From Hydractinia symbiolongicarpus (Eukaryota; Cnidaria; Hydrozoa; Anthoathecata; Hydractiniidae), in assembly GCF_029227915.1 (NCBI RefSeq), contig NC_079879.1, forward strand, positions 20,042,501 through 20,106,500: DNA of 64,000 nt, given 5' to 3'. Shown here piece after piece: positions 1-12,680 of the stretch. Position 1 is the first letter of the stretch. Each line of letters starts with the position of its first letter. A model generated the notes under the pieces. The model was not told the DNA's origin, did no database searches, and worked only from the letters and a program-made list of their open reading frames with translations. Position numbers and translations under genes: made by a program.

Positions 1-1352
1 TGTAAAGCCTATAAAGATCATTTGATCAACACTGGACTGGGGCAGATGTTACAATGAAAGGGAAAAGATGTGGTCTTTATTTGTTTTGGATAAAAATTGG
101 TTTCTTGTTCAAATAATTTCAGAGTACTGAAAATTTCGGTAAACAAATTTTAGTAGTGTAAAGAAGAAGCAGATCTGTCGTGTACATTGGATGCTAGTCT
201 CATAACACGATATCAAATTGCCAAATTCGAAATTTTATTTTCCATTTTTTGCCAGAAATTTCTTAGGGTAAATATTTATGCTAAGATCTTTATTTTCGTG
301 ACACTATTTTAACCAAAACATTTCTGGAAATTTTTTGACAGAAAATGTTGACAGGTGTTGTAAAAGGTTGGATTACACTACAACAAAGGTAAAATGGATA
401 CAAGGTTTTTAAGGTAGAACACATTGTAAAAAAAAGTTTTCCCCCAAACAATTTTTAATTATTGATGTTTTTAAAAAAGGAAAATAGAAAAATAACATTT
501 TTTCCTCGTCCCTTTAGCCAATCCGTTTGACTGATATTACTGACCAATGTTTTCTCTATTAGAGGTGTTAATTTTAAAAAATGTGTTAATTTTCTTAAAA
601 ATCTTTCCTCTGGCTGCACCAATTTAATTGACTAATGTTATTTTCTAGCAGTTAGAAGTGTGATTTTAAAAATCTTTCCTCTGGCTAATCCAGGATTTGC
701 CCTCAAGAAGACAATAAATTTAACTATCCCTAAAACAAATTTCTTCCTATGACACTGATGAAGCCAAGGATGAACTGATCTCAACTTCTAATTTATTTAC
801 ATTAAAACTATAATTCTTTTCCCTGACATTTTGACATTATTCTGAAAACTTCCCACCTTCCTGACAACCCTGGCTTCGTCTAACTTCGTCTGCCAAAATA
901 TTTTTTTCGACCTCAATTTTCTCAAGATTTCGGCACTTTGGGACTGATAAAAAAACAACGCACTTTTACTAGCATAGAAAATTCGCAAAATTTTGGGAAC
1001 ATAAATTTTCGCAAGGTGATGTTCTTGGAAAACTGAGAGAATTCACAAAAACTATGGCGTGACGTCATAATTTTTTAAAAACAATTAAAACCTTAAAGCT
1101 CAAAAACGCTCAAAAATTTTGTTGTTTCTTATTTGTGTTTTAACAAAAAAAAATGTGAAATACGATTAGAACGAGAAAACTCAACTCATATATATTGTCA
1201 GGGAAGAATGCTTTTTAGGATTTTAGGAAAATAAATGTTTAGCAGTTGAAGTGATAGTAAAAAGGATTGTTCCGAAGCAATCTTTTCCTAGTAATTCTAG
1301 ACCCCTACTTTGTTCTTAATCAGCTGACAAGTGTTGTTAGTGTGCAAGATTT
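1..1352. other. AT-rich non-coding stretch
   Basis: No reading frame here resembles a known protein and no splice-consistent exon series is visible. The segment is AT-rich, with direct echoes of a short motif around 525-690 (a phrase containing aatctttcctctggct occurs twice), which suggests a small local duplication. It ends where the GC-rich terminus of the pogo-type element begins. Confidence 0.5.
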
Positions 1353-2221
1353 AGTACAAGCGCCCCCTGCCGGAATATGCCCCCCCCCCTAAGAGACATT
1401 TTTTTAAATAAGCGCCCCTGCTTTAATAACCGCCCCCCATCCTGTAGTCAGAGGGGCGGGGGGGCTTATTTCATCACACAGCTATCAGAAGGGGGTGCTT
1501 ATTTGGAACAAGGCATGAAAACGACAATAGGTTTTGTTTAAATGTATTTTACTAAGCAAAAGTAAAGTTTCATCTTAACGAGTCTTTCCTTCGAGTCTCC
1601 CTCCTCAAAAACCAGCTCAAAATGGCTATATATATATTTTTTTTTTATTCCTGCAAGCTTAAGAGGATATTTGTTACCCTCTTATTGTCTGTGTATGCTG
1701 AATATTTTGCCGAAACAACTAGTCCTATTTCCCGTTTCCTCCCACAACTACAGCTGAAACAAAGTTTTCGTCTTTCTTTTTCATAAAATAGTCTATAAGA
1801 CGAGAGAGTTTGATTGGTGCACGGCCAACAAGAGCACCATTCTTTAAAAACTCCAACAGCGTGTTTGTCTAGGGCTTTATTTCGATTGTCATGTTTGCAC
1901 ACAAGTTTTTCGTTAACTACAGGAGACCAGGTGGATTTATAGATATGATGTCCCCCTTATAGCACATGTAAATTCGACTTTGTAAAACATTTCAAAGTTA
2001 ATAATACTTGTTCTTGACATCTTGCTTGTTTTTATTCCTTTTTAATCATCCAGGTTTAATTAAGAAATTTGACATTCGAAATACCAAACCATTCGAACGT
2101 ATTAAATTTTAAATTCGAACTTTAGAGGTTACTGTTTTGTGTTTATTTTGTGTTGTTTTTATGTGTTTTGAGTTTGTTTTGAGTTAGTGTTTACACTCCT
2201 GGCACTTGTTTTGCTTATATC

Positions 2222-3705
2222 ATGGCAGAAGATCAAATTAAGTCAAGCTCTCACAAAGAAGAAAAAGTTTAAGAGCTATCCTTGGAAAACTCGATGCCAT
2301 TTCTTATACAGAGACAAATGGTAATCGCACTGCCAAGAAGAAGTTTAAAGTTGATAGAAAGAGGATTCGTGAATGGCGTGAAAAAAGCAAGTATTGAACA
2401 CACTATAAGAAACAAGAAATCGAAAGGAAGCCAAAGAAAACGCGTCGAGGGTGGAGGAAGAAAACCTTTCAACGAAAACCTAGATGAAGCTGTTCTTGAG
2501 TGGATTTTGAAAGACGTAGTAAAGGTCTTCGTGTATCAAGAAAACTTATCATGAAAAAGGCAGCTCTTATGTATGACGAAATGTTTAAAGAAGGTGAATC
2601 AAGTAAGAATTTTATGGCAAGTTCTGGCTGGTTAAGAGGGTTTACAAAAAGATATGGTTTGTCGTTGCGACGAAAGACATCAATAGCACAAAAAGATACA
2701 GATCAACTTATTGATAAGTTGGTAGCATTTGTTTTACATGTCCGCCACGTGTGTATGAAACATCCATACAAGGCTGCTGATATCATAGCTATGGATGAGA
2801 CCCCTGTATGGGCAGATACGGTTTCTTCTACAACAGCTAACGGCTTAGGGAAAAAGACCGTGACCGTAAAAACAACTGGTCATGAGAAATCTCGCGTTTC
2901 TGTTTGCTCTGCAGCAAATGCTGACGGCACAAAATTGCCACCTTTTACTGTTTTTAAAGGTGCAAGGGTAATACAGCCGCAATGGATAAAGAGGTAAAAA
3001 GTTGCTATATAGCATCATCACCAAACGGCTGGATGAACACTTAACTAACCAATATATGGGTTAATAAAGTTCTCGGAGCTTTTTCGTTTACCCGTCGCTC
3101 TCTTGTTTGGGATTATGAATGAATATCACATCGAGGATAGTGTAAAATCTTCTCTACACTTCAAAAAGATTGAGGTATCTATTGTACCAGGCGGCTGTAC
3201 AAAATATATTCAAGCTCCTGACGTAAGCTGGAACAAACCCTTTAAAGCTCATGCAGCAGAAAAATACGATGATTGGCTAGCGAAAGAAGGAATTAACAAG
3301 CTCACCACTGAGGGAAACTTAAAACCGCCACCCGACGTACAATCGTCGTAAAATGGATCCTGGAGGCTTGGAAAAAAACTACTCCAGAAACTATCAAAAC
3401 TTCTTTCAAGTCGTTCACTGAACCTTGTGACAGACGGATCTAAAGACGCATATTCACTGTTTCAAGGACCTTTCCCGCTTTACACGGTTGGGCCGTGTAA
3501 AGCGGGAAAGGACATTTTAAAAAGCCAGCTTTCAATTTTAACTGAGGAAGATTTTGATCCATTCCAAATAGGTGAAAATAACGTTGTCACAGCAACACTA
3601 GAGTTTTTCACAGTCGATTCAGACCAGGAAGACGAAGACGAAAACATTGAGATAGATAAATTTTTGTTTAGTTGTTGTTCGTTAAAAGTGAAAATAAATA
3701 AATGA
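2222..3705 (+). pseudogene. Pogo/Tigger-like DDE transposase pseudogene
   Basis: Fragments in different frames line up in order with pogo-family transposases. First comes an N-terminal helix-turn-helix region near 2270-2390 (KKKFKVDRKRIREWREK). Next is the GGGRKPF linker, then a CENP-B/Tc5-type DNA-binding segment at about 2560-2680 (GWLRGFTKRYGLSLRRKT). The DDE core begins with AMDETPVW near 2785-2815, where the first catalytic Asp sits. A second acidic region (LVWDYE) falls near 3105, and the third is QAPDVSWNKPFK near 3210-3245. The C-terminal tail follows to 3705. At least three frameshifts, a stop at about 2995 and further stops near 3040-3120 and 3350 break the gene, so it cannot make a functional transposase. 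The family assignment is firm; the number of lesions is a minimum. Confidence 0.82.
3469..3511. repeat. Perfect 19-bp inverted repeat with 5-nt loop
   Basis: Arms 3469-3487 and 3493-3511 are exact reverse complements around the loop ttggg. The right arm lies where the transposase tail still reads as conserved protein (GPCKAGKDILKS), so the left arm looks like a secondary inverted duplication of it. Confidence 0.9.
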
Positions 3706-3830
3706 AATAACAAATTTTACTTGTTTTTTACGTAAAGTTAATAAGCGCTCCTGCTTAAATAACCGCCCCTGCCGAATAAGCGTCCCCCTAAACATAAAAT
3801 TTTTGAATAAAGGGCCCCGGGCGCTTACTA

Positions 3831-4475
3831 CGTCATTTACGGATACAAAAATTACTTACAAAAATTACTTTAAAATGACACGCAAACACACTTTTTCAAG
3901 AAAATTTTACTTGTGTGAAAATTGATGCTTGTAAAATACGCTCATGTTGCTATCATACAAAAATTAATACTGTCAAAATAGATAAATAAACCCGATTTTC
4001 AGAAAGTCGAATAACTGATATTTTGTGGTATCTACTACTGGTATTTTGTACTGCATTTGGGCATCCAAATTCAGCCTACCTCAAAATATATTCAATAGTT
4101 AAACGCAATTTCAGGTTCATTTCATCAACACTGGCATTGTGCAGTACCAAAAAACATTAAATTTACAATAAAAACTTTAAAAACTTTTCATTTTATACCA
4201 GGACCAAAATTTATGGCCAATACAAAGCTCTGTGGTATTCTACCTGCATAGGGTGATAACTCCAAAAATATTTGTAACATAAAAAAAAGAGACCTTCCTA
4301 AAATTGGGGAAAATTTCGAGTACCATCGACTTATTGAAGGAGTCTTATTTCATCAACAGGAAACGGATTTACAAAAATCTTAGCTCACAGACGAAGTAAT
4401 GAATGGTCACTGAAAAATTCTTAAATCGATAATTTAAGCTTGGTTCTCACTATGGGCTAACAATGAGATGAGTTA
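3831..4475. other. Non-coding stretch
   Basis: AT-rich sequence between the pogo element and the minisatellite. No gene, RNA or inverted repeat that I can support. Confidence 0.4.
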
Positions 4476-4770
4476 GCCATGTGTGTATAGCATGCTATAG
4501 ACATGTACATGCTATGCACACAAGTGCATACTATACACACAGGTGCATGCTATACACACAGGCGCATGCTATAGACAGCTGCATGCTATACACACAGGTG
4601 CATGCTATAGACAGCTGCATGCTATACACACAGGTGCATGCTATACACATCTGCATGCTATACACACAGGTCCATGCTATACACACAGGTGCATGTTATA
4701 CACATCTGCATGCTATACACACAGGTGCATGCTATAGACATCCTCATGCTATACACATATGTGCATGATT
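4476..4770 (+). repeat. Minisatellite of 17-19 bp units
   Basis: About 15 tandem copies of gcatgctatacacacaggt (19 bp), alternating irregularly with a 17-bp variant, gcatgctatagacagct. Each unit contains GCATGC next to CTATA. The reading frames across it (ACYTH/MLYTQ-type repeats) are by-products of the repeat and carry no independent sign of coding. Confidence 0.93.
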
Positions 4771-4888
4771 GAAACAGTTGCATCCAGTTTCAGGCGATTG
4801 AGGGTCGCTTGTCCTTGTCAAATAATGGATTTTTATGAAGTTTTGGTGATTTTTCTGCTATATGTCGGAAAATTAGTAAAGCGTTACA

Positions 4889-5458
4889 TTAAGACGGTCC
4901 TGTGTTATTTTAGAGTTCTTTGGTAACAGGCTTGCCCAAACTTTTATAAAGTTCAAGCAACAGTCCTAAATGGAACAACAATTATATCCCTTCTTCGTAT
5001 ATAACTCAAAACTAAAAATGGCGGCACAATGTTGATATATACAAAGTCACGTGACACAACAAAGCAACGCTTGATTTTTTTTCTGTACATGTTTTGTTAT
5101 ATTTTACTTAAATATTAAATAAATTTTTTAATGTTACAGTCAAACCCATAAGGTCTTCATCACAACATATTGAATGTAAGGAACTGTTGAAATTATACAA
5201 GTTGACCTCCAACATATGCAAACTGTAACGCAAATGTAAATGCTTTCCTACGCATTCGTTTTGCTGTTGAAAAGTGAGGAAACTTTTGTTTTCTATTTTT
5301 GAAAAGAAAAAAATACGTAGGCATTATCTTGCATGGGAATGAAAAATAGCCGTCGCTGGTCGCTTTACGGAGGTGTTTGTCTTTTAGAGTAGAAAATGGC
5401 CTTAAAACACATTGAAACACAAATGTAGTCGTCTAAGATAGGTAACTTATACAGGTGG
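4889..5458 (+). mobile_element. Interspersed repeat family, copy A
   Basis: This segment shares a diverged core with 21651-22058. Common landmarks in the same order are ttaagac near the left end, atgcaaactgtaacg, ctacgcattcgttttg, tagagtagaaa/tagagtagcaa, aaaacaca, and cttatacaggtgg near the right end. No protein is encoded. The internal similarity plus the palindromic ends seen in copy B suggest a non-autonomous DNA transposon. Boundaries are approximate. Confidence 0.55.
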
Positions 5459-6047
5459 TGGTCATAAAACTGTATTATACTTTGCATATATACTTTTTAA
5501 AAAATTGTTGTAGGCTGAAAAACCATGGAAGCTGAAATATGTTCCATATGATAGTAATAATAATAACAAAATCTTGTGATACAACAAACTTACGCGGTAT
5601 GAACAACGGTTTCCACATATCACTAAACGAGCAAAATAAGATTAATCAGAAGCGAGTAATCAGACGCGCACATGCTTATCTATTGGAAGTACGGTTATCT
5701 CCCAGTAACTCGAACCTCCCAAGAGACTAAGAAAAATAAATCGACTTAACGAGTGTTCGAGTTAAACGAAGCTCTCGTTAAGTCTAATTTAGTCTAAAAT
5801 GAGATTACAGCAAACAAAATAACTACAAATTTTCCAAAGTGTCCCAGATTTTCCAAGGTATTTTGCCTTTCTTAATTAGCTTCGTAATAACGGTACAGGG
5901 ACCACAGGAATCTGGGGAGAAGGATGGCTCCAGTCATGAAACCGAAGAAGAAGGCTGACTTAATTACGTACATGGATGTAAATCCTTTTATTTTATTTAT
6001 TTCATTTTATTTTTATTTTTGTAACAGCGCTTATTGACATACCAAGG

Positions 6048-6378
6048 TTACCATACGAGGGGAAAGTTTTGCGAGGAAAAAAAGCGAAATTTTAGGAATT
6101 TACATTCGCGAATGTAAACAGAGATTTGTTTACATCAAATATAAGTTTTGCTTTCTCATTAGAAAATTATTTAATTAGAAAAAACATCAAAAGAAAAATG
6201 CGTGAAAAAACATTAAGTTTTCTTCTTTAATTTAAATTTCGCGAATCGGCTTGCTTGGCTAATTAGCGTGTGATAAACTTTCGCGAATCCGCATGTCAGT
6301 CTTTTTCGCGGGTACTTACTTTCGCGAAAATTGCCAAAAAACGCAAAAGTGCGAACCTTTTTATCTCCCCGTAAGGTA
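6048..6378. mobile_element. Possible MITE with CGCGAA-rich interior
   Basis: The left end (taccatacgaggggaaagt) and the reverse complement of the right end (ataccttacggggagataa) are similar, and both are followed by a GCGA or TTCGCA motif. This gives imperfect terminal inverted repeats about 330 bp apart. The inside is rich in ttcgcgaa palindromes. No target-site duplication could be fixed because the right side runs into the 79-bp satellite. Confidence 0.35.
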
Positions 6379-6990
6379 TCTTATATGATGTCATATAACC
6401 TTATATGATGTCATATAATTACCTTCTATGTCATATAACTTATATGATGTCATATAACCTTATATGGTGTCATATTACCCTATATGATGTCATATAATTA
6501 CCTTCTATGTCATATAACTTATATGATGTCATATAACCTTATATGGTGTCATATTACCCTATATGATGTCATATAATTACCTTCTATGTCATATAACTTA
6601 TATGATGTCATATAACCTTATATGGTGTCATATTACCCTATATGATGTCATATAATTACCTTCTATGTCATATAACTTATATGATGTCATATAACCTTAT
6701 ATGGTGTCATATTACTCTATATGATGTCATATAATTACCTTCTATGTCATATTACCTTATATGATGTCATATAATTACCTTCTATGTCATATAACTTATT
6801 TGATGTCATAGATACCTTCATGTCATATATCTTATATAATGGTATATTACTATTAATGTCATATTTTATACAATGTCGTATCCCTTATATGATGTCATAT
6901 CTATTATATGATGTCATATTTATTATATGATGTCGTATCACCTTATATGATATCATATTTATTATATGGTGTCATTTTGTCACTACAATA
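6379..6990. repeat. Higher-order satellite, 79-bp unit built of ~19-bp subrepeats
   Basis: Subrepeats of the form tatatgatgtcatataac lie head to tail. A larger 79-bp unit starting ctatgtcatataactt recurs at 6426, 6505, 6584, 6663 and 6742 with the same spacing. It then decays into loose variants to about 6990. Each subrepeat holds an almost palindromic core, TATGATGTCATA. Confidence 0.93.
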
Positions 6991-8942
6991 TGTCGTACCA
7001 CCATGTTATGATGTTGGTTAGTCATTGTCGAAATTTAATTTTGCGAGTTTCTAGCAAATAAGAAAGTGGGAATTGAATTCTGGATTTTTTTATTGTGGTG
7101 TTGAAGGCCACGAGAGTAATCACAAGGTGACAAAAAAACGAACTAAAGTACTTGACACAAACGGCCTGTAAAATTTGAACGCTCTTATCATTGTTTACTC
7201 TCTGAAAATTTGAACTGACTTAAATAAACAAAAAGATAAACAAAAAAGTTTATCTAAATTCCTGTATCTGAACATAAGACTGTTGAAGTTAAATTTTATT
7301 ATATATTTTATATATGTGCTAGTTAAATCAGAAGAAGAACAAAGAACAAGAAAGACATTCGTTTTAGAAATCTACGTACTGATTTTAGTACCCTTTTCGC
7401 AGACCGACTGTTGGAAATCGCAAACAACCACGACAAATAAAAGTTTTTCACATAAATTTATTCTTAATCTTAGTCCGCCAGGCGTGAATAAAAAGATTTT
7501 TTTGCTGAGCGAAATCTTGCGTTTCGTGCTGTGCTACTTGATTTCGTGTAAACAAACTACTTAAGTTGTACTACAGCTTCTAAGTAGCACAAACTTTAAA
7601 TTAAACGAATAGAACCTAAGAAAAATTTAATTGTGAAGCTGTACTTAAAAGCCAGGTTTGGGCAATCAAACTCATGGCGGCGACCATAGAAAGGTTTGAG
7701 TAAGTATCACTGTGTAACTGACACTGATGCGATGATGACAGTGGTCTGGAAGAATCTTTTAATGATGACAACTTTATACATTCTTGCATTACATAGCTGT
7801 GAAAAACACTTTGTTGAAAATGTTAATAGCTAGCTAGATCAATTTCCATGCTGGACTTATCATTTGAACACTGCTTAAAAAGGCTACACCCTGGAGGTAG
7901 CTAGCTATATGTCTATGTAATGTAAGTAGCTGCAGTATTTTAATTGTTTTTCTTTATGTAAAGTTCCGTAAAGTCCTGTAATATAGTCACCCCAGAAATT
8001 CAGCTGTGCAAAAAGAATGTGTAAGTTTAGTTTTGGAAAGAGAGAGCACTCGCATTTTTCCAAACGTCCAATTGACGTTCGGCTAAACTTCAGAAAATGT
8101 ACACGAAAAAAATTAATAAAATATAAAGTGCAACACAGTTACGCACTTACTCACTGAGTCCACTTGGAAATTCTCATTCTTTGTGTGTAGCTAGAAGTGC
8201 GTGGTTGCATTTGCAGCTTTATATGATAACCAAGATTTTCTGCACAAATTCTACAGTTGCTCCCGGCGTTCTTCACGAAACCACCCACCCACCATGACAA
8301 ACGTCCATTTAGCTTTGCAGCAACAAAGGTTTATGAGCTCGTTCACAGAAAGTAAAATCCACTAGAAACAAAATAGAATGTGCATGTAAATTCCAAATTT
8401 AAACCTAGCATAGAAGCTTGCAGAGGTAGAATGTGCACACGTCATCAGATAAAACGCACTGAGTATCCTTTCATTGTTTGTAAAAAGAGAACCAGCCCTG
8501 GGGTCAAGGTTGGTGTTGGGGCTAATCATCGCTTTGGAAAATAAAAGGTGCATATGTATCAGCTTTGAAATAACAACTGTCGTATCACGGTAAATAAGGG
8601 CGGCAAGTAGTTGCAATTATATACTAGTAGTATATAGTACAGAACGCCACTACAAACTCACGTCTTGTTTCTCGCTACGGCACAGTATAAAAAAATAACA
8701 CGTGGCCATCCATGTGGTTATAACACGGACCTACGCCCAACGGCTTATCACAATTCACAACAACTCCTTTTTTGTTAGAGAAAGATCTTTTTTTTTAAAT
8801 TATACGAATCAGTTAAGCAACTCTGGCAATATGAAAAACTCGTTTTTTATTTTATATCTTAATTTTAAATATTACGGATGTTATTTTCAACAAAGTTCTT
8901 TTTGTTAACTTTTATTTGTACAGAAAATTATAAAACTTCACG
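6991..8942. other. Non-coding stretch with one weak exon-like ATG
   Basis: No convincing gene. At 7673 an ATG in good context (ctcATGGCGGCGACC) opens a short frame that meets a consensus donor, GA|gtaagt, at about 7699. This could be a first coding exon of about 9 codons, but no matching downstream exon was found. Confidence 0.3.
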
Positions 8943-8944
8943 TT

Positions 8945-9262
8945 AAGGGGCTGAAAAATGAATTGCGATTACATGAAAAACGAGCCAGCCCGGTTTGCCG
9001 AGATCCCGCTTTGTTGAACCGAGATCTCGGTTAGGCGGGCTGGAAATTTCTCATGTGATTGCCACAGCCCGGCTAACTCGGCCAATTTTAAAGCTCGTGC
9101 GCATGCCTAAACTTTTAAAAGATCAATATGGCGTCACGTGACTCAATTTCAACCTGATTAGCCAGGCTTAGTTTTTATCATGCGAAGCCACGAAATTATC
9201 ACCCCGCCTAATCGAGACAGCCCACTTAACCGGGCTGGCTCGCCTCATGTGATTAGCCCCTA
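8945..9262. mobile_element. Small inverted-repeat element (MITE)
   Basis: The left end reads ttaaggggctga and the reverse complement of the right end reads ttaggggctaa. Further in, both arms contain an acatga motif followed by cgagccagcccggtt. The interior is GC-richer than its surroundings and carries several gagatctcgg / ccggctaa fragments of the same palindrome. About 310 bp, no coding capacity. Confidence 0.6.
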
Positions 9263-12200
9263 AGGCTATTTTCCACTTCAATAAAATTATCGCGGAATGA
9301 AACTGGAAGGCAAAGACAGCTTCTGAGCACACTTAAAATGTTTACATCACCGGAGTGTAAGTTTTCCTTTCCGTTCAGTTCAGGAGAAAGTAGTAGAATC
9401 GAGTTAAACTTTTTTTTTGCATTCTGTGTGGAAACGACAGGTAGAAAATTAGTTAACCAATGAGAATAATTTACTTAGTGAAAATTGCGCAGCGTGTTTA
9501 CTTTCTGTATTAAAATGTGGGCAACTATAAGAAGTGGAAATTACCAGCAGAAAATTTTCTTTTCTGTTCTGTTCTTGCCCTTTCGTTTCGCGCAAAATTT
9601 TATATTCAGGAAAAACGGTATTTTGTGGCTTGAAGATGGATAAAAAAATTGCACGTTTGTAATATAATATTATCACGCCTGTTAATTTAAATTTTGAGAA
9701 ATCTTTCATGTTTATTTAATATTTATTTCCTAATGTACTTCCATAAATGGTTATTGGAATGATGAAAACTATTTTATAGGGATTTAGTTGACTCTTTATG
9801 CCAATCATCTGTCATAATCTTATTATATAACCGTAATTGAACCCATAAAATATGTTTTTGTGGCTAGAAGCATGATTCGTTATACTCTTTTGTGCTTAAT
9901 TGTAGGGTGGGGGTCAAATTGCACTTTTTCGAATTTTTCACCTCTAACATCATTTTATAATGACCCCCCTCCATTTTATCGAAATTTAAGAATGAGACCC
10001 ACCTCCTCACTTTATTATCACCCCCCCCCCCCCCATAATAAGTTTTTTGGATATCACAAAGCTGCATCCTTTCTTATAAACAAAACACAACTCTCTTTTG
10101 GAACAAATCTCAAGAACAAATACTATTTACAGGTTAAAAATAACAAATATCAACAAAATGTCAGCACAGTTTATTCTTTAAACATTTTAAAAACATTGTT
10201 ATCTTTATTTTTAGTTGTTTCACTAGTGTTATAGTTAGTCGTTTTTACCTTTAGTCGTTCCGTTTTTACCTTTAAAAAAACTGTAAAAAAACTTACAATG
10301 TAAGCTTAAAGAAATACTTTTTTGTGTATATTAGAAATTACTGTCTAATCAAAATATACCTTAACACAAAACAAATCATTAAGACTGGGCAATATGCTTA
10401 GCACATTCTTAAAAAATTTCCCTATCATAGCCTAAATTTTACTAAGGATTTCCACTAAAAAACAAATTAGAACAAATCAGAATGGACAATTGTGATTTCT
10501 GATATCTGGTTGGCTGATAAAATTTTCTATTCGAGCAAATTTCTTTCCGTTAAAACCAAATCGGGTTACGTTATAAAATTTAGCTTTTAAAGTGTATTCT
10601 GGTTTTATTATTATTATACTGCAAACGATTATTTAATCACCCAGGCTTGGAAAAATTACCCAATTTAGTTCTAGGTTGTCCCTAGTAACGCACACAGTGA
10701 AACATGACGTTGCCACCCTGTTTCCTAGATAGTTGGCCTTAAAGTTATAGATGCATTGTAATTGCTTTATTAATTTAATGTTGAAAAATGTTTTAAGATG
10801 TTGACTTTAATTTCGTTAACATGTCAGCTAAAATAGGCTTTTTTCTTCAGCGAAAACTATGCATAACTAATTATATATACATGTCGCAAAATTAAATAAT
10901 ATTTTCAAAAAAATTATTTTACGTTATTTTATTTTAGTGTCAGTGAAAACCAAGCTTAATAAAACACGCTATAAAACTGTTGTTATTTACAACACTTAGT
11001 ACCAGAAGACTGGCGTCAATACAATAAGATTGGTAAAACCATTGGCTTGCACTTTTAAATTTTGAGGCCTATTAATTTAAAGCATTTTGCGCACCCCTAC
11101 ATCCAGGTGTGCACCAAATGCCTTAAATTGATTACATAAATTTAAAATTAACAATTAAAACATTTTAGATATATTTGCGCAGGGACAAACAGAGGTGATA
11201 AAATGTATTGTAGGTATACAAAAATTAAAGTATCTAATTACAGCAACAAAGGTGCTGATGATAAGCTAATGCAACAAAGTTGCTTTGAAGTACTTATGCT
11301 TGCCTAATGTCTAAAGCTGTTTTGGGCATGCTTTCTCTAACAATGTCAACAGTGTTTGAAAAGCTTTATAAACATTTCGTTTCCTGAACTTATTCTTTGA
11401 TATCAGCAACCTTATCAATTGTCTACAACTTAGAATTAGGTGTTTTCCTAGCAGGGAAAGCACACAATAACAGCTGCCACAAACCACACACAAAAAAGAA
11501 CTTACTTACTATTCACCAATCCAATGAATACTTGGTGCCACAACAAAGTTACCATCTTGATATCATTGACTGTAATAAATTACAGACCTGTCAGGTTTAT
11601 GCTGTTTCACAACAAAAAGCCATTTTTACTGTAATAAAATACTGACCAACATTTCTTTCACACAAGTTGAAAAATAATGAACAATCATACTGGGGATTAG
11701 GGGATAAATAAAAACAAAGACTGTACGATACAAAGGCTCGACAGTCAAAATGCCATAATATTTTTTTTAAGATGTGAGGTCCTAAAAAGGACCAAGTCAG
11801 TATGTCTTCAGTGTATTTGTTCTTTTCAGCTTTTCTTTATACCAAAATGTAAAAACTTGTGTTGTCTTGAATCCATTTGAAGAATTAACTAGAAGATGAT
11901 CACATATATATACTTCTTCTTTGGTTTCCTTAAAAATTTTCTTCTGGATGCTTAGCTATATAGCTCTCTTTTGTAAACACTAAATTGTCTGTTTTTACTT
12001 TTCTAGTTCAACTTTCCCATGATTGCAACTTAACCAGTCTCCATGTACATATTTAGCATAATGCTTTAAAAGTTACGGTCAAATTTACAAAACAAATATA
12101 TATATATATAGCTATTTACCGTTTAGAACGGTCTGAAAAGAATAAATTGATATGTCTGTCTGTTGGTCAGTTAATCAGTCAGTCAGTCAACTATTCTTGG

Positions 12201-12680
12201 TAGGAGTTTCATAGAGTAGAGATTTTAAATACTCCAATTGGAAGCAAAAAATTAGAACTAAGACTTTTAGACTGTAACTAGTTAGCTACCTAGAATAATA
12301 AGGCTTCTTATATATTAAATTCTGTTGCTGAAAACCACCTACCAAAAATGTTGTTGAAGCTAATTTACTAATTTAAGAAAGTAAATTAACAAAATATGTC
12401 ATAAAATCCGTCAAAAATTACAAAAAAACTAAATCTCTTTTTATACATATACACAAATTTCACCTAATCTACACGTCGGATTGACAGAGTAATGTATATA
12501 CAAACGCAGCAAAATAAAAAGCTGCTTTCCAAACATTAACTACTCTTTTAACCCGTAAAAAGTATACGTTACTGCATAAAAGAAAAAAATTAAACAGTTT
12601 GAAAGTAACGTAAACGTAATAAAATTGAGAATAGTAAGTCTTTATAAACTATTTGAGTGATATGCATTAGTTGATCTTAA
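9263..12680. other. Non-coding stretch 3' of the PNRC-like gene
   Basis: AT-rich sequence with a C homopolymer at about 10021-10034 and short TA and cagt repeats near 12095-12190. The part next to 12680 is probably 3' untranslated sequence of the minus-strand PNRC-like gene. No other gene is supported. Confidence 0.4.

Larger units (their letters stand above)
1353..3830 (+). mobile_element. Pogo-type (Tc1/mariner superfamily) DNA transposon, decayed
   Basis: Both ends carry clusters of the motif family AAGCGCCCC / AATAACCGCCCC, in both orientations. The left cluster lies at about 1357-1510 and the right cluster at about 3740-3827. The outermost sequences read TAGTACAAGCGCCC on the left and, in reverse complement, TAGTAAGCGCCC on the right. 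This fits short terminal inverted repeats with a TA target site, as expected for Tc1/mariner-pogo elements. Between them lies a broken transposase gene on the + strand. The length of about 2.5 kb suits a once-autonomous pogo element. The exact ends are inferred, since the terminal clusters are internally repetitive. Confidence 0.7.

Noticed and set aside
4481-4768. Open frames encoding repeated CYTH/MLYTQ peptides
   Set aside because: They are open only because a 17-19 bp minisatellite lacks stops; two frames are open at once and neither has flanking coding signals.
9860-10234. 124-aa plus-strand frame with a signal-peptide-like start
   Set aside because: It crosses a C homopolymer and AT-rich repeats, has no recognisable domain, and its minus-strand counterpart is equally open.
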